Assembly (NCBI GenBank): GCA_031267675.1
Contig: JAIRYT010000051.1
Span: 1 to 64,000, forward strand
Length of the DNA: 64,000 bases
Source of the DNA: Treponema sp.
Lineage (GTDB): Bacteria > Spirochaetota > Spirochaetia > Treponematales > Breznakiellaceae
Direction of reading: 5' to 3'
In this document: positions 8,868 to 17,316 of the stretch, piece by piece
Numbering within the stretch: position 1 is the first letter of the stretch
How the letters are laid out: every line of letters starts with the position of its first letter
Notes under the pieces: generated by a model
What the model saw: the letters and a program-made list of their open reading frames with translations, nothing else
Databases searched by the model: none
What the model was told of the DNA's origin: nothing
Position numbers and translations under genes: made by a program

Positions 8868-9225
8868 TGGCGCGGATTGACTTTGGAAATCAAAGGAGGA
8901 TCACCGCCAGCCACACCAACATCACGAACCAAAGAAAATTTAACGGACAATTCTTTGCGAATAAATCCGCAAGCGCAGCAACCCGGCGCGGCTTGACTTC
9001 GGAAACCAAAAGAGGATCACCGCCAGCCACACCAACATCACGAACCAAAGAAAATTTAACGGACAATTCTTTGCGAATAAATCCGCAAGCCGCGCAGCAA
9101 CCCGGCGCGGATTACCAACAAACTCGCAAACCGCAGCAACCCGGCGCAGATTGACTTGGTCCTTGCAGACAAATTCGCAAGCCGCGCAGCGGCTTGGCGC
9201 AGATTGACCTTTAGGTCATTCTGGC
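8868..9225 (-). repeat. Tandem array of degenerate dispersed repeats (116- and 119-bp period)
   Basis: A ~116-bp unit starting at GGCGCGG 8869 recurs at 8985 and, truncated, at 9104, with long identical internal stretches (e.g. AGGATCACCGCCAGCCACAC twice). Each unit contains GCGAATAAATCCGC, a variant of hairpin III of the dispersed repeat. The array ends with a nearly complete minus-orientation copy at 9166-9225: AAGCCGCGCAGCGGCTT at 9179-9195 and GACCTTTAGGTC at 9206-9217. It fills the whole interval between the hypothetical gene and the DUF167 gene. Confidence 0.75.
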
Positions 9226-9506
9226 GAGGTCATTCTGGCGAGCGCAGCCCGGCAGGAGGAAGGAAGGCGGAGTGTTTTAAGATGAGACTTTTCGCCGCTG
9301 CTAATGGAAACATCCTGTTTGGCGCATCCCAGCAGTTTTACCATAAAGGCGATAAGGGCGTTGTTCGCCTTGCCGTCCTGGGGCGCGGCGGCAATACGAA
9401 TACGCAGCCTGCGGCCCTGCATGCCAGCAATTTCTGTTTTTGACGCGCCCGGCGAGACTTTTATGTCAAGAAAGATATTGTCTTCCGGCGAACGTATCGA
9501 ACCCAT
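9216..9506 (-). CDS. YggU/DUF167-family protein
   Basis: 96 residues matching the family pattern DIKVSPGASKTEIAG, RLRIRIAAAPQDGKANNALIAFM, VSISSGEKSHLKTL. The family has a small alpha/beta fold and no established function. The last codons and the stop (TGA at 9218-9216) lie in the dispersed repeat, so the C-terminus SCRAALARMTSPE is partly repeat-encoded. A 14-bp tandem duplication (GGTCATTCTGGCGA twice) sits at the end. Confidence 0.85.
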   Translation of the reverse strand: MGSIRSPEDNIFLDIKVSPGASKTEIAGMQGRRLRIRIAAAPQDGKANNALIAFMVKLLGCAKQDVSISSGEKSHLKTLRLPSSCRAALARMTSPE

Positions 9507-9728
9507 GTATGTTTCTGAGTGTAGTAAAACGGCTGACCGCGTACAAGCCCCCGGAATGACGGTTCTTGTTTTTTACCACCAACCTCTCTAACCACACTGA
9601 ACCAACAGCCGAAGAAAACAATGAGGGGCAGCGTTTTGGTGCCACCTCGAATAGGATCCCGGTCTACCCCGAGCAGAGACCCCTATTCCCGCCTGCTCTC
9701 CCCGGAGAGCAGGCAGGAACTTCCGCTG

Positions 9729-11090
9729 TTAGTTGTCAAGCTTGTTAAGGGCCGCCTTGGCCGCCAGGGACAGTTTGTCCTGGGGCATAGCGGCGGCGCC
9801 CCTGATTCGCGTAACCCTGGGGCCGATGTTGACCGTGGTGATGGGGCAGCCGCTGAAGCACCCGCCGCTTAAATCGATATTTGCGTTAATGGTCAAAGCC
9901 GCCAGAGAGGTGCAATCCCCAAACGCGCCGCCCCCTATGCTCCGCAGGCCCGCGGGCAGGGTGACTGCTGTAAGGCCCGTACAGCCGTAAAATGCATTGT
10001 CCCCTATGCTTTCCAAGCCTGCGGGAAAGGTGATTGCCGTAAGGCCCGTACAACGGGCAAACGCGCCAGCCTCTATGTATCGCAGGCCCGCGGGCAGGGT
10101 GATTGCCGTAAGGCTCGTACAGCCGCGAAACGCTCTGTGCCCTATGCTTTGCAGGCCCGCAGGCAGGGCGATTGCCGTAAGGCTCGTACAGCCGTTAAAC
10201 ATGCCGGTATCTCTCCAATAGTCGCCGGGAATGGCGGTAAGGTTCCGGGGCAGCGTTACCGAGACAAGATTCGTACAGTCTTCAAACATGGACAGGCCAA
10301 GGCCGGTAACGCTGTCCGGTATGGTAACGCTGCTTATATTCTTGTTGCCCTTAAACACGCCGTTCTCGATTTCCCTGACCGGAAAGCCCTCTATCACGGC
10401 GGGGATATTCACGATGGTGGCGGCCCCTTTGTAACCCTTGATGACAACGCCCTTCCCGTCTCTGGCAGCGTCGTAGACAAAGTCCGCCGCCGTTACCCCG
10501 GCATTATTGGCGGCGGCAAGGGCGGCGGCCTTTTCCTCGGCAGCCTTCTTTTCCGCCGCCTGCTGTTCCGCCTGCCGTTCCGGTTCCGCCGCTATCCAGT
10601 CCTTGACGGCTTGTAATTCGGCCAGGCAGGCGGCCCCGTTCTCCTGCCAATACGCAGCCAGGGCTGCCCGCTGCATCCTTGTCTGGCTGTCCATGGTTTG
10701 CGCCTGTTTCAGCAGGTTCTGTACCCGGCCGCCGCCGCCGTTTAAGCCCCGCGCCTGGGCCTCGGCGGCGCGGACTTCCTGCCGCCATGCTTCCGCCTCC
10801 GCCTGCGCCTGTTCCGCTTTCACTTTCGCTTCCGCCGTTTCCGCCGCCGCCCGTTCGTTAAGCCGCTGCTGTTCCAGCGCCGCAATTACCCCGGCGTAGT
10901 CCTTCTTTTTATAGGCGTTCAGGGCGTTCCGGTTTCCGGCGGCTTCCACGGCGGTCTGCACGGTCCTGGCCCTTGCCTCCACGTTAAGGTACTCCGCCAG
11001 CTGCCGCAGGCTCCCCTTATTCTGGGCGAAAACAGCCGCCGCGCACAGCCCCATCATCACAACAAATACGATGGTTTTCTTTGTCCTCAT
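9729..11090 (-). CDS. Exported coiled-coil plus BspA-like leucine-rich-repeat protein
   Basis: 453 residues. A signal peptide (MRTKKTIVFVVMMGLCAAAVFAQ) is followed by a long Ala/Glu/Gln-rich coiled coil (~residues 60-190), then at least six BspA/LRR_5 repeats of the form xFxGCTSLTAITLPAGLxxIGxxAF (~225-430). Such repeats form surface ligand-binding solenoids in treponemes and oral anaerobes. The start has a clear AAGGAG upstream. It shares the motif VPG/VIEGFPVxEI with the LRR protein at 29528, so the two are paralogues in that domain. Confidence 0.85.
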   Translation of the reverse strand: MRTKKTIVFVVMMGLCAAAVFAQNKGSLRQLAEYLNVEARARTVQTAVEAAGNRNALNAYKKKDYAGVIAALEQQRLNERAAAETAEAKVKAEQAQAEAEAWRQEVRAAEAQARGLNGGGGRVQNLLKQAQTMDSQTRMQRAALAAYWQENGAACLAELQAVKDWIAAEPERQAEQQAAEKKAAEEKAAALAAANNAGVTAADFVYDAARDGKGVVIKGYKGAATIVNIPAVIEGFPVREIENGVFKGNKNISSVTIPDSVTGLGLSMFEDCTNLVSVTLPRNLTAIPGDYWRDTGMFNGCTSLTAIALPAGLQSIGHRAFRGCTSLTAITLPAGLRYIEAGAFARCTGLTAITFPAGLESIGDNAFYGCTGLTAVTLPAGLRSIGGGAFGDCTSLAALTINANIDLSGGCFSGCPITTVNIGPRVTRIRGAAAMPQDKLSLAAKAALNKLDN

Positions 11091-11197
11091 AGAAAAACTC
11101 CTTCGCGGCGTTATCCGCGTTTAAACTTTTTAGGTATAACCGTTTGTACGGATACCATACCCGTTATGGGATCAGCATTTACCGGCGGCCCTTCCCC

Positions 11198-12136
11198 TTA
11201 CTGTTTGACCCAGATGTCGGTAAGATCACCACCTCCTTGGGTAAGTTTGTCCTTACCGGCATTCAAAAAGAAACGATTCGCCCAGGTACCGCCGACTTCC
11301 CAGGGAACATCACCTTCCGCCTCGGTGGTAGTATTGTTGAGGCTCCAGCCGGAAGGATATTCGGCAGCCGCTTTCTTTACAGCTTTGTTTTCACTCATGC
11401 CGCTATCATTTGCGACCGCTCTGCTTCCGGTAATCGCTGCCATTGCCGATCTGCCGTCGGAGTATTTCCACTGCAGCTGATCGGCGGTAATAATCAGTGT
11501 TGAATCAAAGGCCCGCTTAGAAGCCGCGCCGGTACGTACCCAGGTTCCCAACAGTTCCTCAGGTGCTTCCTTAGAGAAGGCGCTAAGATCCCAAAACGCG
11601 TCCATAGCGCCCGCAAAGATACCGGCTGTCTCGCCGACAGCCCTGCCCCTTGCCATGAGTTCACGCTCGGTAGGATTTTTTTCGACAGCTCTTCCCGTCC
11701 TCAAGTCGGTCAATTTGACATAGTGAATGAGGCTGGTTTTATCATCGTAGCCTGCCCGAAAACTTACCTCCAAACGCAGGGCGTCAACACTTTTGCCCTC
11801 AGGGTCCTCCAGCGTCAAAAGGAGTTTGGCGCCAAAGCCGATGATGTCAACATCGTCATAATAAGTTTCTTCTACCGTAACGGTGCAGGGCGTATCCGTG
11901 TTCATGAATTTTACGGCGAACGGCGCGTCTGCCCCGAATAAATCCCGTACGGTAAAGAGGCTGCCCTTGATCATACCGAGGTAAGCGATAGGGAAATTCG
12001 CAGGGTAGTCCTCAAAACGGACTTTGTCCTTATTGTAGATACTGTTCGGGTTTTGCGCCCAGCTTTCTTTTTTAGCGCAGCCGGCCGCCAGCGCCGCTAT
12101 TATGACTACTCCCATTACCAATGCTTTTTTCTTCAT
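11198..12136 (-). CDS. Treponemal-type lipoprotein of unknown function
   Basis: 312 residues with the lipoprotein signal MKKKALVMGVVIIAALAAGC (Cys 20) and AAAGGAGG before the ATG. The mature part has a beta-rich region (FTVRDLFGADAPFAVKF, CTVTVEETYYDD) and a C-terminal domain (LLGTWVRTGAASKRAFDSTLIITADQLQWKYSDG) that reads like a lipocalin-like or stress-response beta-barrel found in other exported proteins. No enzyme motif is seen. It is in the same orientation as the LRR gene downstream, 108 bases apart. Confidence 0.75.
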   Translation of the reverse strand: MKKKALVMGVVIIAALAAGCAKKESWAQNPNSIYNKDKVRFEDYPANFPIAYLGMIKGSLFTVRDLFGADAPFAVKFMNTDTPCTVTVEETYYDDVDIIGFGAKLLLTLEDPEGKSVDALRLEVSFRAGYDDKTSLIHYVKLTDLRTGRAVEKNPTERELMARGRAVGETAGIFAGAMDAFWDLSAFSKEAPEELLGTWVRTGAASKRAFDSTLIITADQLQWKYSDGRSAMAAITGSRAVANDSGMSENKAVKKAAAEYPSGWSLNNTTTEAEGDVPWEVGGTWANRFFLNAGKDKLTQGGGDLTDIWVKQ

Positions 12137-12290
12137 AGAAAAACCTCCTTTGCGGTTTTATTGTCCCGCCGACAAAATTGTATGCGTAACCGCTGCCCGT
12201 CGGCATATTACAAACGGCCCAACGAACCGTTGTTCTCAATACTGCACATTCCTCTTCCCTTCCCTGCGGAATGATCTCACTGCGGGGAAC

Positions 12291-12325
12291 AGATCAGAGT
12301 CTGGGAGGATATAGATCAGAGTCTG
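12291..12325. repeat. Short direct repeat upstream of the lipoprotein gene
   Basis: AGATCAGAGTCTG occurs at 12291-12303 and 12313-12325, a 22-bp period (two helical turns). It may be a paired protein-binding site or a small duplication. Confidence 0.5.
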
Positions 12326-12408
12326 CCTTAGCGCAACATGCGGCGCCAAGACCGCTTCAGGTAGCGTGGAAATAGGGCGATTATCAGAAAAGGGCGCTAT
12401 ATATATAT

Positions 12409-12423
12409 GGGGGGGGGGGGGGG
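12409..12423 (+). repeat. Homopolymeric G15 tract
   Basis: Fifteen consecutive G follow an alternating AT stretch (12399-12408). It lies in a ~800-bp gene-free interval, outside any convincing CDS. Long poly-G tracts slip during replication and in Treponema pallidum tune promoters of surface genes. Confidence 0.8.
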
Positions 12424-12429
12424 TACTGC

Positions 12430-12456
12430 CTAATTCCTTACTGTATAAGGAATTAG
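12430..12456. repeat. Perfect 11-bp hairpin beside the G15 tract
   Basis: The arms CTAATTCCTTA (12430-12440) and TAAGGAATTAG (12446-12456) are perfectly complementary around a 5-base loop. They start 7 bases after the G tract. There is no T-run on either side, so it is not a standard terminator. Confidence 0.7.
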
Positions 12457-12730
12457 AACGAAGGCGCACTGTGTTACCGCGCAGCCGCAAAATCCCGGCG
12501 CAGCCAGTGTTCCGTACTTTTTTCATGATCACCACTATATCTTGGCAGACAAGAATTTGTCAACTCTTTTTCAGAATCAACATAGGTGGAAGAATTTTTT
12601 CCTTGATTTCGGTACTTTCAATTTATAACTCATGTTCAGACCAAAAAATTTAACCACCACACGAAAAGCGAACTTTTTGTCAGAAATTTCAGCTTTGTTC
12701 GTACGCTTTATGATATTTTGTAAAAGATAA

Positions 12731-12752
12731 CCTATATCCGACGGGATATAGG
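12731..12752. repeat. Perfect 9-bp hairpin beside the C9/pyrimidine tract
   Basis: CCTATATCC (12731-12739) pairs with GGATATAGG (12744-12752) around the loop GACG. Eleven bases later a C9 run (12763-12771) begins. Read on the minus strand, the order is G-run, short spacer, hairpin, the same order as at 12409-12456 on the plus strand. Confidence 0.65.
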
Positions 12753-12762
12753 CCCGGAAATG

Positions 12763-12855
12763 CCCCCCCCCTCTTTTTTCTTTCTTTCTTCTTTCTTTCT
12801 TCTTCGACTTTTTCGACTCCGCGGTTATCCTCTTCTTCCTCTTCTTCCTCTTCAT
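12763..12855. repeat. C9 run and simple pyrimidine tract
   Basis: Nine C, then about 80 bases made mostly of CTTT, CTT and TCCTCTTCT units. The long minus-strand reading frames that cross it are Lys/Glu homopolymers and are not taken as genes. The rest of the 12137-12899 interval shows no gene, RNA or terminator that I can support. Confidence 0.6.
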
Positions 12856-12899
12856 TCGTGTTGTCGTCGTTGGTGGTGATCCTCTTCATGATCGTTGTG

Positions 12900-12928
12900 C
12901 AGACATTTTTTTTTCTGTCAGGTATACT
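12900..12928 (+). promoter_or_regulatory. Promoter of icd, predicted leaderless
   Basis: CAGACA (12900-12905), 17 bp, TATACT (12923-12928), then exactly 6 bases to ATG 12935. No Shine-Dalgarno sequence fits in between. Confidence 0.55.
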
Positions 12929-12934
12929 TTGTTT

Positions 12935-14137
12935 ATGCAAAAGATACCAATGAAAAATCCCCTGGTTGAAATTGACGGGGACGAAATGACGCGGGTTCTT
13001 TGGGCGCTGCTTAAAGAAAAATTGATCCTTCCCTTTGTTGATCTTAAAAGCGAGTACTATGACTTATCGCTCGAAAACCGTGACGCGACAGGAGACGCGG
13101 TAAGCGCCGCCAGCGCGGAAGCAATACGCAAATACGGCGTAGGAGTAAAATGCGCCACAATTACCGCAAACGCGGAACGTAAAACCGAATACCATTTAAA
13201 GGCGCTCTACCCCAGTCCAAACGGGACAATCCGGGCGATACTTGGCGGCACGGTGTTCCGCAAGCCCATTGCCGTTTCAACCATCAGGCCCGGTATTTCG
13301 ACCTGGAAGAAACCCATCGTAATAGGCCGCCACGCGTACGGCGATGTCTACAAAGCGGCGGAAATGGAAATCCCCGGCGCGGGAAAAGTTGAACTTGTGT
13401 ACACCGCGCATGACGGAAGCACCCAGCGCCGGCAGGTCGCCGAATTTTCCGGGCCGGGTATTGTTCAGGGAATCCACAACTATGACGAATCAATCCGCGG
13501 TTTTGCCCGATCGTGTTTCCTTTTTGCCCTTGACGAAAAACTTCCTGTCTGGTTTGCCGCAAAAGATACCGTTTCCAAATTATACGACGGCCGCTTTAAG
13601 GCAATTTTTAACGAGGTATACGAAAACGAATTCCGGGCAAAATGCGACAAGGCGGGAATCAGCTATTTTTATACCCTTATTGATGACGCGGTGGCGCGGG
13701 TTGTCAAGGGCGAAGGCGGAATGCTCTGGGCCTGTAAAAATTATGACGGCGACGTAATGAGCGACATGATCGCGTCCGCCTCGGGAAGCCTTGCCATGAT
13801 GACCAGCGTCCTTGTTTCGCCCCTGGGATGTTTTGAATATGAGGCCGCGCACGGTACGGTGCAAAAGCATTACTACCGCTGGCAAAAGGGCGAAAAAACC
13901 AGCACAAATCCCGTCGCGCTTATTTTTGCCTGGACCGGCGCGCTGTCCAAACGCGCCGAAATCGACGCGCTGCCCGGGCTTTCCGCCTTTGCGAAACGCC
14001 TTGAAAACGCCGTTGTCGCCGCCATCGAAGCAGGCGTTATGACCGGGGACCTTGCCGGACTTTCACGCCCCGCTCCGGCAAAGATTTATAATTCCTGGGA
14101 ATTTATAGACGCGATTGCCGCACGCCTCGGCGCGTAA
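12935..14137 (+). CDS. icd: Isocitrate dehydrogenase, eukaryotic-type (NADP-dependent)
   Basis: About 400 residues. MKNPLVEIDGDEMTRVLW, the substrate loop ECHLKALYPSPNGTIR-like region (EYHLKALYPSPNGTIRAILG) and FEYEAAHGTVQKHYYRW identify subfamily II isocitrate dehydrogenases, which convert isocitrate to 2-oxoglutarate plus CO2 with NADP. Asp pairs for the metal are in YTLIDDAVARV and the neighbouring NYDGDVMSD. It would supply 2-oxoglutarate for glutamate synthesis. ATG 12935 is chosen over 12929 and 12950 because the -10 box is placed 6 bases before it. A strong terminator follows the gene. Confidence 0.93.
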   Translation: MQKIPMKNPLVEIDGDEMTRVLWALLKEKLILPFVDLKSEYYDLSLENRDATGDAVSAASAEAIRKYGVGVKCATITANAERKTEYHLKALYPSPNGTIRAILGGTVFRKPIAVSTIRPGISTWKKPIVIGRHAYGDVYKAAEMEIPGAGKVELVYTAHDGSTQRRQVAEFSGPGIVQGIHNYDESIRGFARSCFLFALDEKLPVWFAAKDTVSKLYDGRFKAIFNEVYENEFRAKCDKAGISYFYTLIDDAVARVVKGEGGMLWACKNYDGDVMSDMIASASGSLAMMTSVLVSPLGCFEYEAAHGTVQKHYYRWQKGEKTSTNPVALIFAWTGALSKRAEIDALPGLSAFAKRLENAVVAAIEAGVMTGDLAGLSRPAPAKIYNSWEFIDAIAARLGA

Positions 14138-14159
14138 CAAACAGCCGTGATCGCCAAAA

Positions 14160-14188
14160 AAAGCGCCGGAAAAACCCGGCGCTTTTTT
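14160..14188. terminator. Rho-independent terminator after icd
   Basis: GCGCCGG (14163-14169) pairs with CCGGCGC (14176-14182), followed by T6 on the plus strand and preceded by an A-run, so it can also stop minus-strand transcripts (from htrA). Confidence 0.88.
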
Positions 14189-14204
14189 CGCGGCAACTTG
14201 GCCG

Positions 14205-14268
14205 CCAGCCGACAAATTCGCAAGTTGCGCAGCAACTTGGCGAGGATCGACCTTTAGGTCGCTCCTAC
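14205..14268 (-). repeat. Dispersed three-hairpin repeat, copy at htrA 3' end
   Basis: In minus orientation it contains AAGTTGCGCAGCAACTT (14222-14238) and GACCTTTAGGTC (14249-14260), plus AAATTCGC on the distal side. Its edge, read on the minus strand as GTAGGAG, supplies the TAG stop codon of htrA (14267-14265). Confidence 0.8.
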
Positions 14269-15752
14269 CGTTTATACCGCGGCGTTTCAAGACTGGCTTC
14301 GCCGCGCCGTACATCGAACCACAATTCCTTTGACGCTTTATCGCGCAGCGATTTGTAGAACGAGGGCAAATCACGGATACGCTCGCCGTTTACCTGGGTA
14401 ATAATATCCTGACGCAAAAGGCCGACCACCGCCGCAGGGCTTTTTGCAATCACCTGGCCTACATAAAGACCTTCGACATTGCCGGGCAGTTTAAGGCTCG
14501 TGCGGATATCGTCGCTAAGGGGGATCGCGATTAGGCCGGGCCAGAGTTTGCCGTTTTCCGCGGCGACATCATTGTTCCGCGCCTCGATACGCACCCGCAC
14601 ATCCCGGCTCGCGCCGTCGCGCAACAGGGTAAACGCCGCCTGTTCGCCGGGCTTAAGTTCGCCCACCAAAAGGGTAAGCTGGTTCATTCCCCGTACTTCC
14701 CTTCCGTTAAGCGCGGTAATAAAATCGCCGGGATGTATGCCGCCCTTTTCCGCGGGCGAACCCAGGAACATCTGCGAAACCAGCACGCCGCGCTTGCCCT
14801 CAAGTTTCATGGAGCGAAGGGTTTCGCGGTCGGGATCGACCAGCGACACCCCCAGCCAGCCGTAGGAGATTTCGCCGTTCGAAATAAATTCGTCAATCGA
14901 GCGCTTTGTATTATTAATGGGAATCGCGAAGCCCAAACCGACAGAACCGCCGCCCGAACCGGAAGCGATCCAGGTATTGATGCCGATCACCTCGCCCCGG
15001 ATGTTTACCAGCGCGCCGCCGGAATTCCCCTGGTTGATCGAAGTATCGGTTTGAATAAAATCGTTAATATTGCCCGCGGGGCCTCCGGTACGGCCGACGG
15101 CGCTTACAATGCCCATCGTCATTGACGACATAAATCCCAGGGGGTTTCCCACGGCGATGGCCCAGTCGCCGACCTTTACCATCTCGGAGTCTCCCAGTAC
15201 GGCCAGGGGCAGATCGTCGGAACATTTGAACGAAACCATCGCCAGATCCTTGCGTTCGTCCTTGCCGACAAGGGTTGCCGCGTATTCGGCGCCGTCATTT
15301 AACGCCGCCGAAATTTCGTTGGCGTCGGCGACCACATGGGCGTTGGTAAGCACATAGTAAACATCCTTGTCGCGGCGGACGATGATCCCCGAACCCAGGC
15401 CCTGTGAGCGGAATTCCCGTTCATCGCCGTTTTCGTTCGGCTGGCCAAAAAAGAATTCAAAGGGAATGCCGTTAAAATTGGGAACCTGCTGTCTGCGTAT
15501 CGACACGGTTTTTAGCTCAACCACGCTGGGGAGCACTTTGTCGGAAATCGCCCTAAAAGCGGTCTGCAGGTTTTCCGCCGCCGCCAGCGCGTCCTGGGGA
15601 ATTACCGCCGTCTGCGATTCCTGGGCCCTGGCCTCGTTCCCCCGCGAACAGGAAAACGAAAGGAACGCCAGGGTAAAACCAAAAAGCGCCGCCAGGAGCA
15701 CCAGGTTAAAGAGAAATAAATTTTTTGATAAAAGTCCTTGCTTGAGTTTCAT
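14265..15752 (-). CDS. degP: Periplasmic serine protease HtrA/DegP family
   Basis: 495 residues from the ATG at 15752, preceded by AGGAG; the 11-residue upstream extension has no ribosome binding site. An N-terminal membrane anchor or signal (LFLFNLVLLAALFGFTLAFL) is followed by the trypsin-like domain with the complete triad: His in LTNAHVV, Asp in KDLAMVSF, Ser in QGNSGGALVN. Two PDZ domains follow (GRGLGWLGV-like start SYGWLGVSLVDP; then GLIAIPL..., GLLRQDIITQVNGE). It degrades or refolds misfolded envelope proteins. The stop codon is inside a dispersed repeat. Confidence 0.94.
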   Translation of the reverse strand: MKLKQGLLSKNLFLFNLVLLAALFGFTLAFLSFSCSRGNEARAQESQTAVIPQDALAAAENLQTAFRAISDKVLPSVVELKTVSIRRQQVPNFNGIPFEFFFGQPNENGDEREFRSQGLGSGIIVRRDKDVYYVLTNAHVVADANEISAALNDGAEYAATLVGKDERKDLAMVSFKCSDDLPLAVLGDSEMVKVGDWAIAVGNPLGFMSSMTMGIVSAVGRTGGPAGNINDFIQTDTSINQGNSGGALVNIRGEVIGINTWIASGSGGGSVGLGFAIPINNTKRSIDEFISNGEISYGWLGVSLVDPDRETLRSMKLEGKRGVLVSQMFLGSPAEKGGIHPGDFITALNGREVRGMNQLTLLVGELKPGEQAAFTLLRDGASRDVRVRIEARNNDVAAENGKLWPGLIAIPLSDDIRTSLKLPGNVEGLYVGQVIAKSPAAVVGLLRQDIITQVNGERIRDLPSFYKSLRDKASKELWFDVRRGEASLETPRYKR

Positions 15753-15809
15753 GCTGTCTCCTATATGAAATATAATATACTTCAACCCATAATAGTTACA
15801 CCCCGATAG

Positions 15810-16574
15810 CTACCAGACAATCTCCTCTGTTAACACTTCTACCGCGCCGCCGCAGACCGCCAGGGTATGTTCCCAGTGGGCGGCAAGGGAGTTGTCTGCG
15901 GTAACCACGGTCCAGCAGTCGTCAAGAAGCCGTACCTCGCCTCCGCCTTCCGTGATCATCGGCTCCACGGCGATAACAAGACCGTTGGAAAGCCGGGGAT
16001 TGGCGCCTTTGGGCACATTGGGAACATGGGGGTCCTCGTGAACGCCAAAACCGACTCCGTGGCCGCCGTACTGCGTTACGATGCCGTAGCCGGCCTGCCG
16101 CGCCCGTTCTTCTACCGCGCGTGAAATCTGCAGCAGGCGGTCGCCCGCCTTTGCCGCCGCAAGACCTGCAGCAAGGCATTCCCGGGTAACGCGGTTAAGC
16201 GTGTGGGCCGCCGCGCTTACGGTTCCCGCTTCTACCGTTATCGCCTGATCGCTGATAAAGCCGTCAAGATTTATTCCGCAGTCAATCGACACCAGATCGC
16301 CCGGCATGATTTTTCGCGGCGAGGGGATGCCGTGAATCACTTCTTCGTTAATTGAAACACACAGCGCTCCGGGAAAGGGATTTTTTTTGTCGCCGTATCC
16401 CAGAAACGACGGGCGGCCCCCCGCTTTGGTAATCCAGTTATGAGCCCAGCTGTCCAGATCGGCGGTGGATACTCCGGGTTTGACCCGGGGAACCAGTTCC
16501 CGGAACATCGCCGAAAGCAGCTTGCAGGATTTACGAATTCCGTCGATTTGTTTTTCGTTTTTAAGCCGGATCAT
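15810..16574 (-). CDS. map: Methionine aminopeptidase, type I
   Basis: 254 residues. Metal ligands are visible: Asp in VSIDCG, Asp in GFISDQAIT, His in GHGVGFGVHEDP, Glu in AVEPMITEGGG and Glu in WEHTLAV; the catalytic His is in VIHGIPS. The enzyme removes the initiator methionine from nascent proteins. There is no N-terminal zinc-finger extension, which is the usual bacterial form. Its start overlaps the end of the upstream J-domain gene by 4 bases. Confidence 0.95.
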   Translation of the reverse strand: MIRLKNEKQIDGIRKSCKLLSAMFRELVPRVKPGVSTADLDSWAHNWITKAGGRPSFLGYGDKKNPFPGALCVSINEEVIHGIPSPRKIMPGDLVSIDCGINLDGFISDQAITVEAGTVSAAAHTLNRVTRECLAAGLAAAKAGDRLLQISRAVEERARQAGYGIVTQYGGHGVGFGVHEDPHVPNVPKGANPRLSNGLVIAVEPMITEGGGEVRLLDDCWTVVTADNSLAAHWEHTLAVCGGAVEVLTEEIVW

Positions 16575-17305
16575 ACTGCCGCCCTAAAAATGCCCGATTT
16601 TAAAAGCGCTTCGGCGTTTCGTGTTTCACCCAGCGAATAGAGGGTTTCCGCCAGCAGGACTTTCCAGCGGTATTGTTCGCGCGTTCCAAAGCCAAGTGTA
16701 AGCAGTGTTTCAAGGCATTCGACAAAACGCCATCCGCCCACTGCCGCCTTAAGCTTACGGCGCACCAGTTCCTTAAGCATTGTTTCGATCTCCGGCATAA
16801 AATGTTTAAAATACGGCCTGCGCCGTTCCTCCCGCACCAGGGCGGCAAGGAGTACAAACGCCTCGTAAACCCTGCCGCGCCTTTCCAGTTCTTCCGCCAA
16901 AAGAAACGCGCAGTCAAGGTAATCTTCGCGCTCCAGGTATTTTTCCAGCCGAAAATCGAGCGCGCCCTGGGCATCCCAGACCCGAATTGCCTCATCGTCG
17001 CCCAAATGAAGAAATTCAAAAAAAATACGCTTTGCCTGGCTTGCAGGATCGGAACGCGCGCGCAGAAAGGTCCGGTAATCAAAACCGCCCGCTCCGACAA
17101 AACGGGAATATGCCCTGTCGTACTCAAAACGCCGTTCGCGGTCGGCAAGAACCTGGTACGCGGCAAGAAGCCGCCGCATCTGGGCTTCGCCGCTCTTGCC
17201 GGCAATATCGGGGTGGAGTTTTTTTGCCCGCTCCCTGAAGGCCTGTTTAATGCTCTGCCGCGAAGCTTTTGAATCAAGACCCAGCAGGGAGTAATAGTTT
17301 TCCAT
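16571..17305 (-). CDS. J-domain protein with helical C-terminal region
   Basis: 244 residues. Residues 1-65 are a J domain with the diagnostic HPD (KKLHPDIAG) in YYSLLGLDSKASRQSIKQAFR, so it should stimulate an Hsp70 ATPase. The remainder lacks the G/F linker and zinc centre of DnaJ and instead has TPR-like helices (CAFLLAEELERRGRVYEAFVLLAALV; KVLLAETLYSLGETRNAEALLKSG). It is therefore a specialised co-chaperone, not DnaJ itself; the client is unknown. It overlaps map by 4 bases and follows the Usp gene by 11. Confidence 0.85.
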   Translation of the reverse strand: MENYYSLLGLDSKASRQSIKQAFRERAKKLHPDIAGKSGEAQMRRLLAAYQVLADRERRFEYDRAYSRFVGAGGFDYRTFLRARSDPASQAKRIFFEFLHLGDDEAIRVWDAQGALDFRLEKYLEREDYLDCAFLLAEELERRGRVYEAFVLLAALVREERRRPYFKHFMPEIETMLKELVRRKLKAAVGGWRFVECLETLLTLGFGTREQYRWKVLLAETLYSLGETRNAEALLKSGIFRAAV

Positions 17306-17316
17306 AACGGACAGGC

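Noticed and set aside
8868-9225. Possible CRISPR array or tandem gene duplication
   Set aside because: The period is 116-119 bp with internal hairpin remnants of the dispersed repeat and no unique spacers or conserved reading frame.
12577-12940. Minus-strand frames rich in Lys/Arg and Glu
   Set aside because: They translate the simple pyrimidine tract; composition is homopolymeric and there is no start signal.
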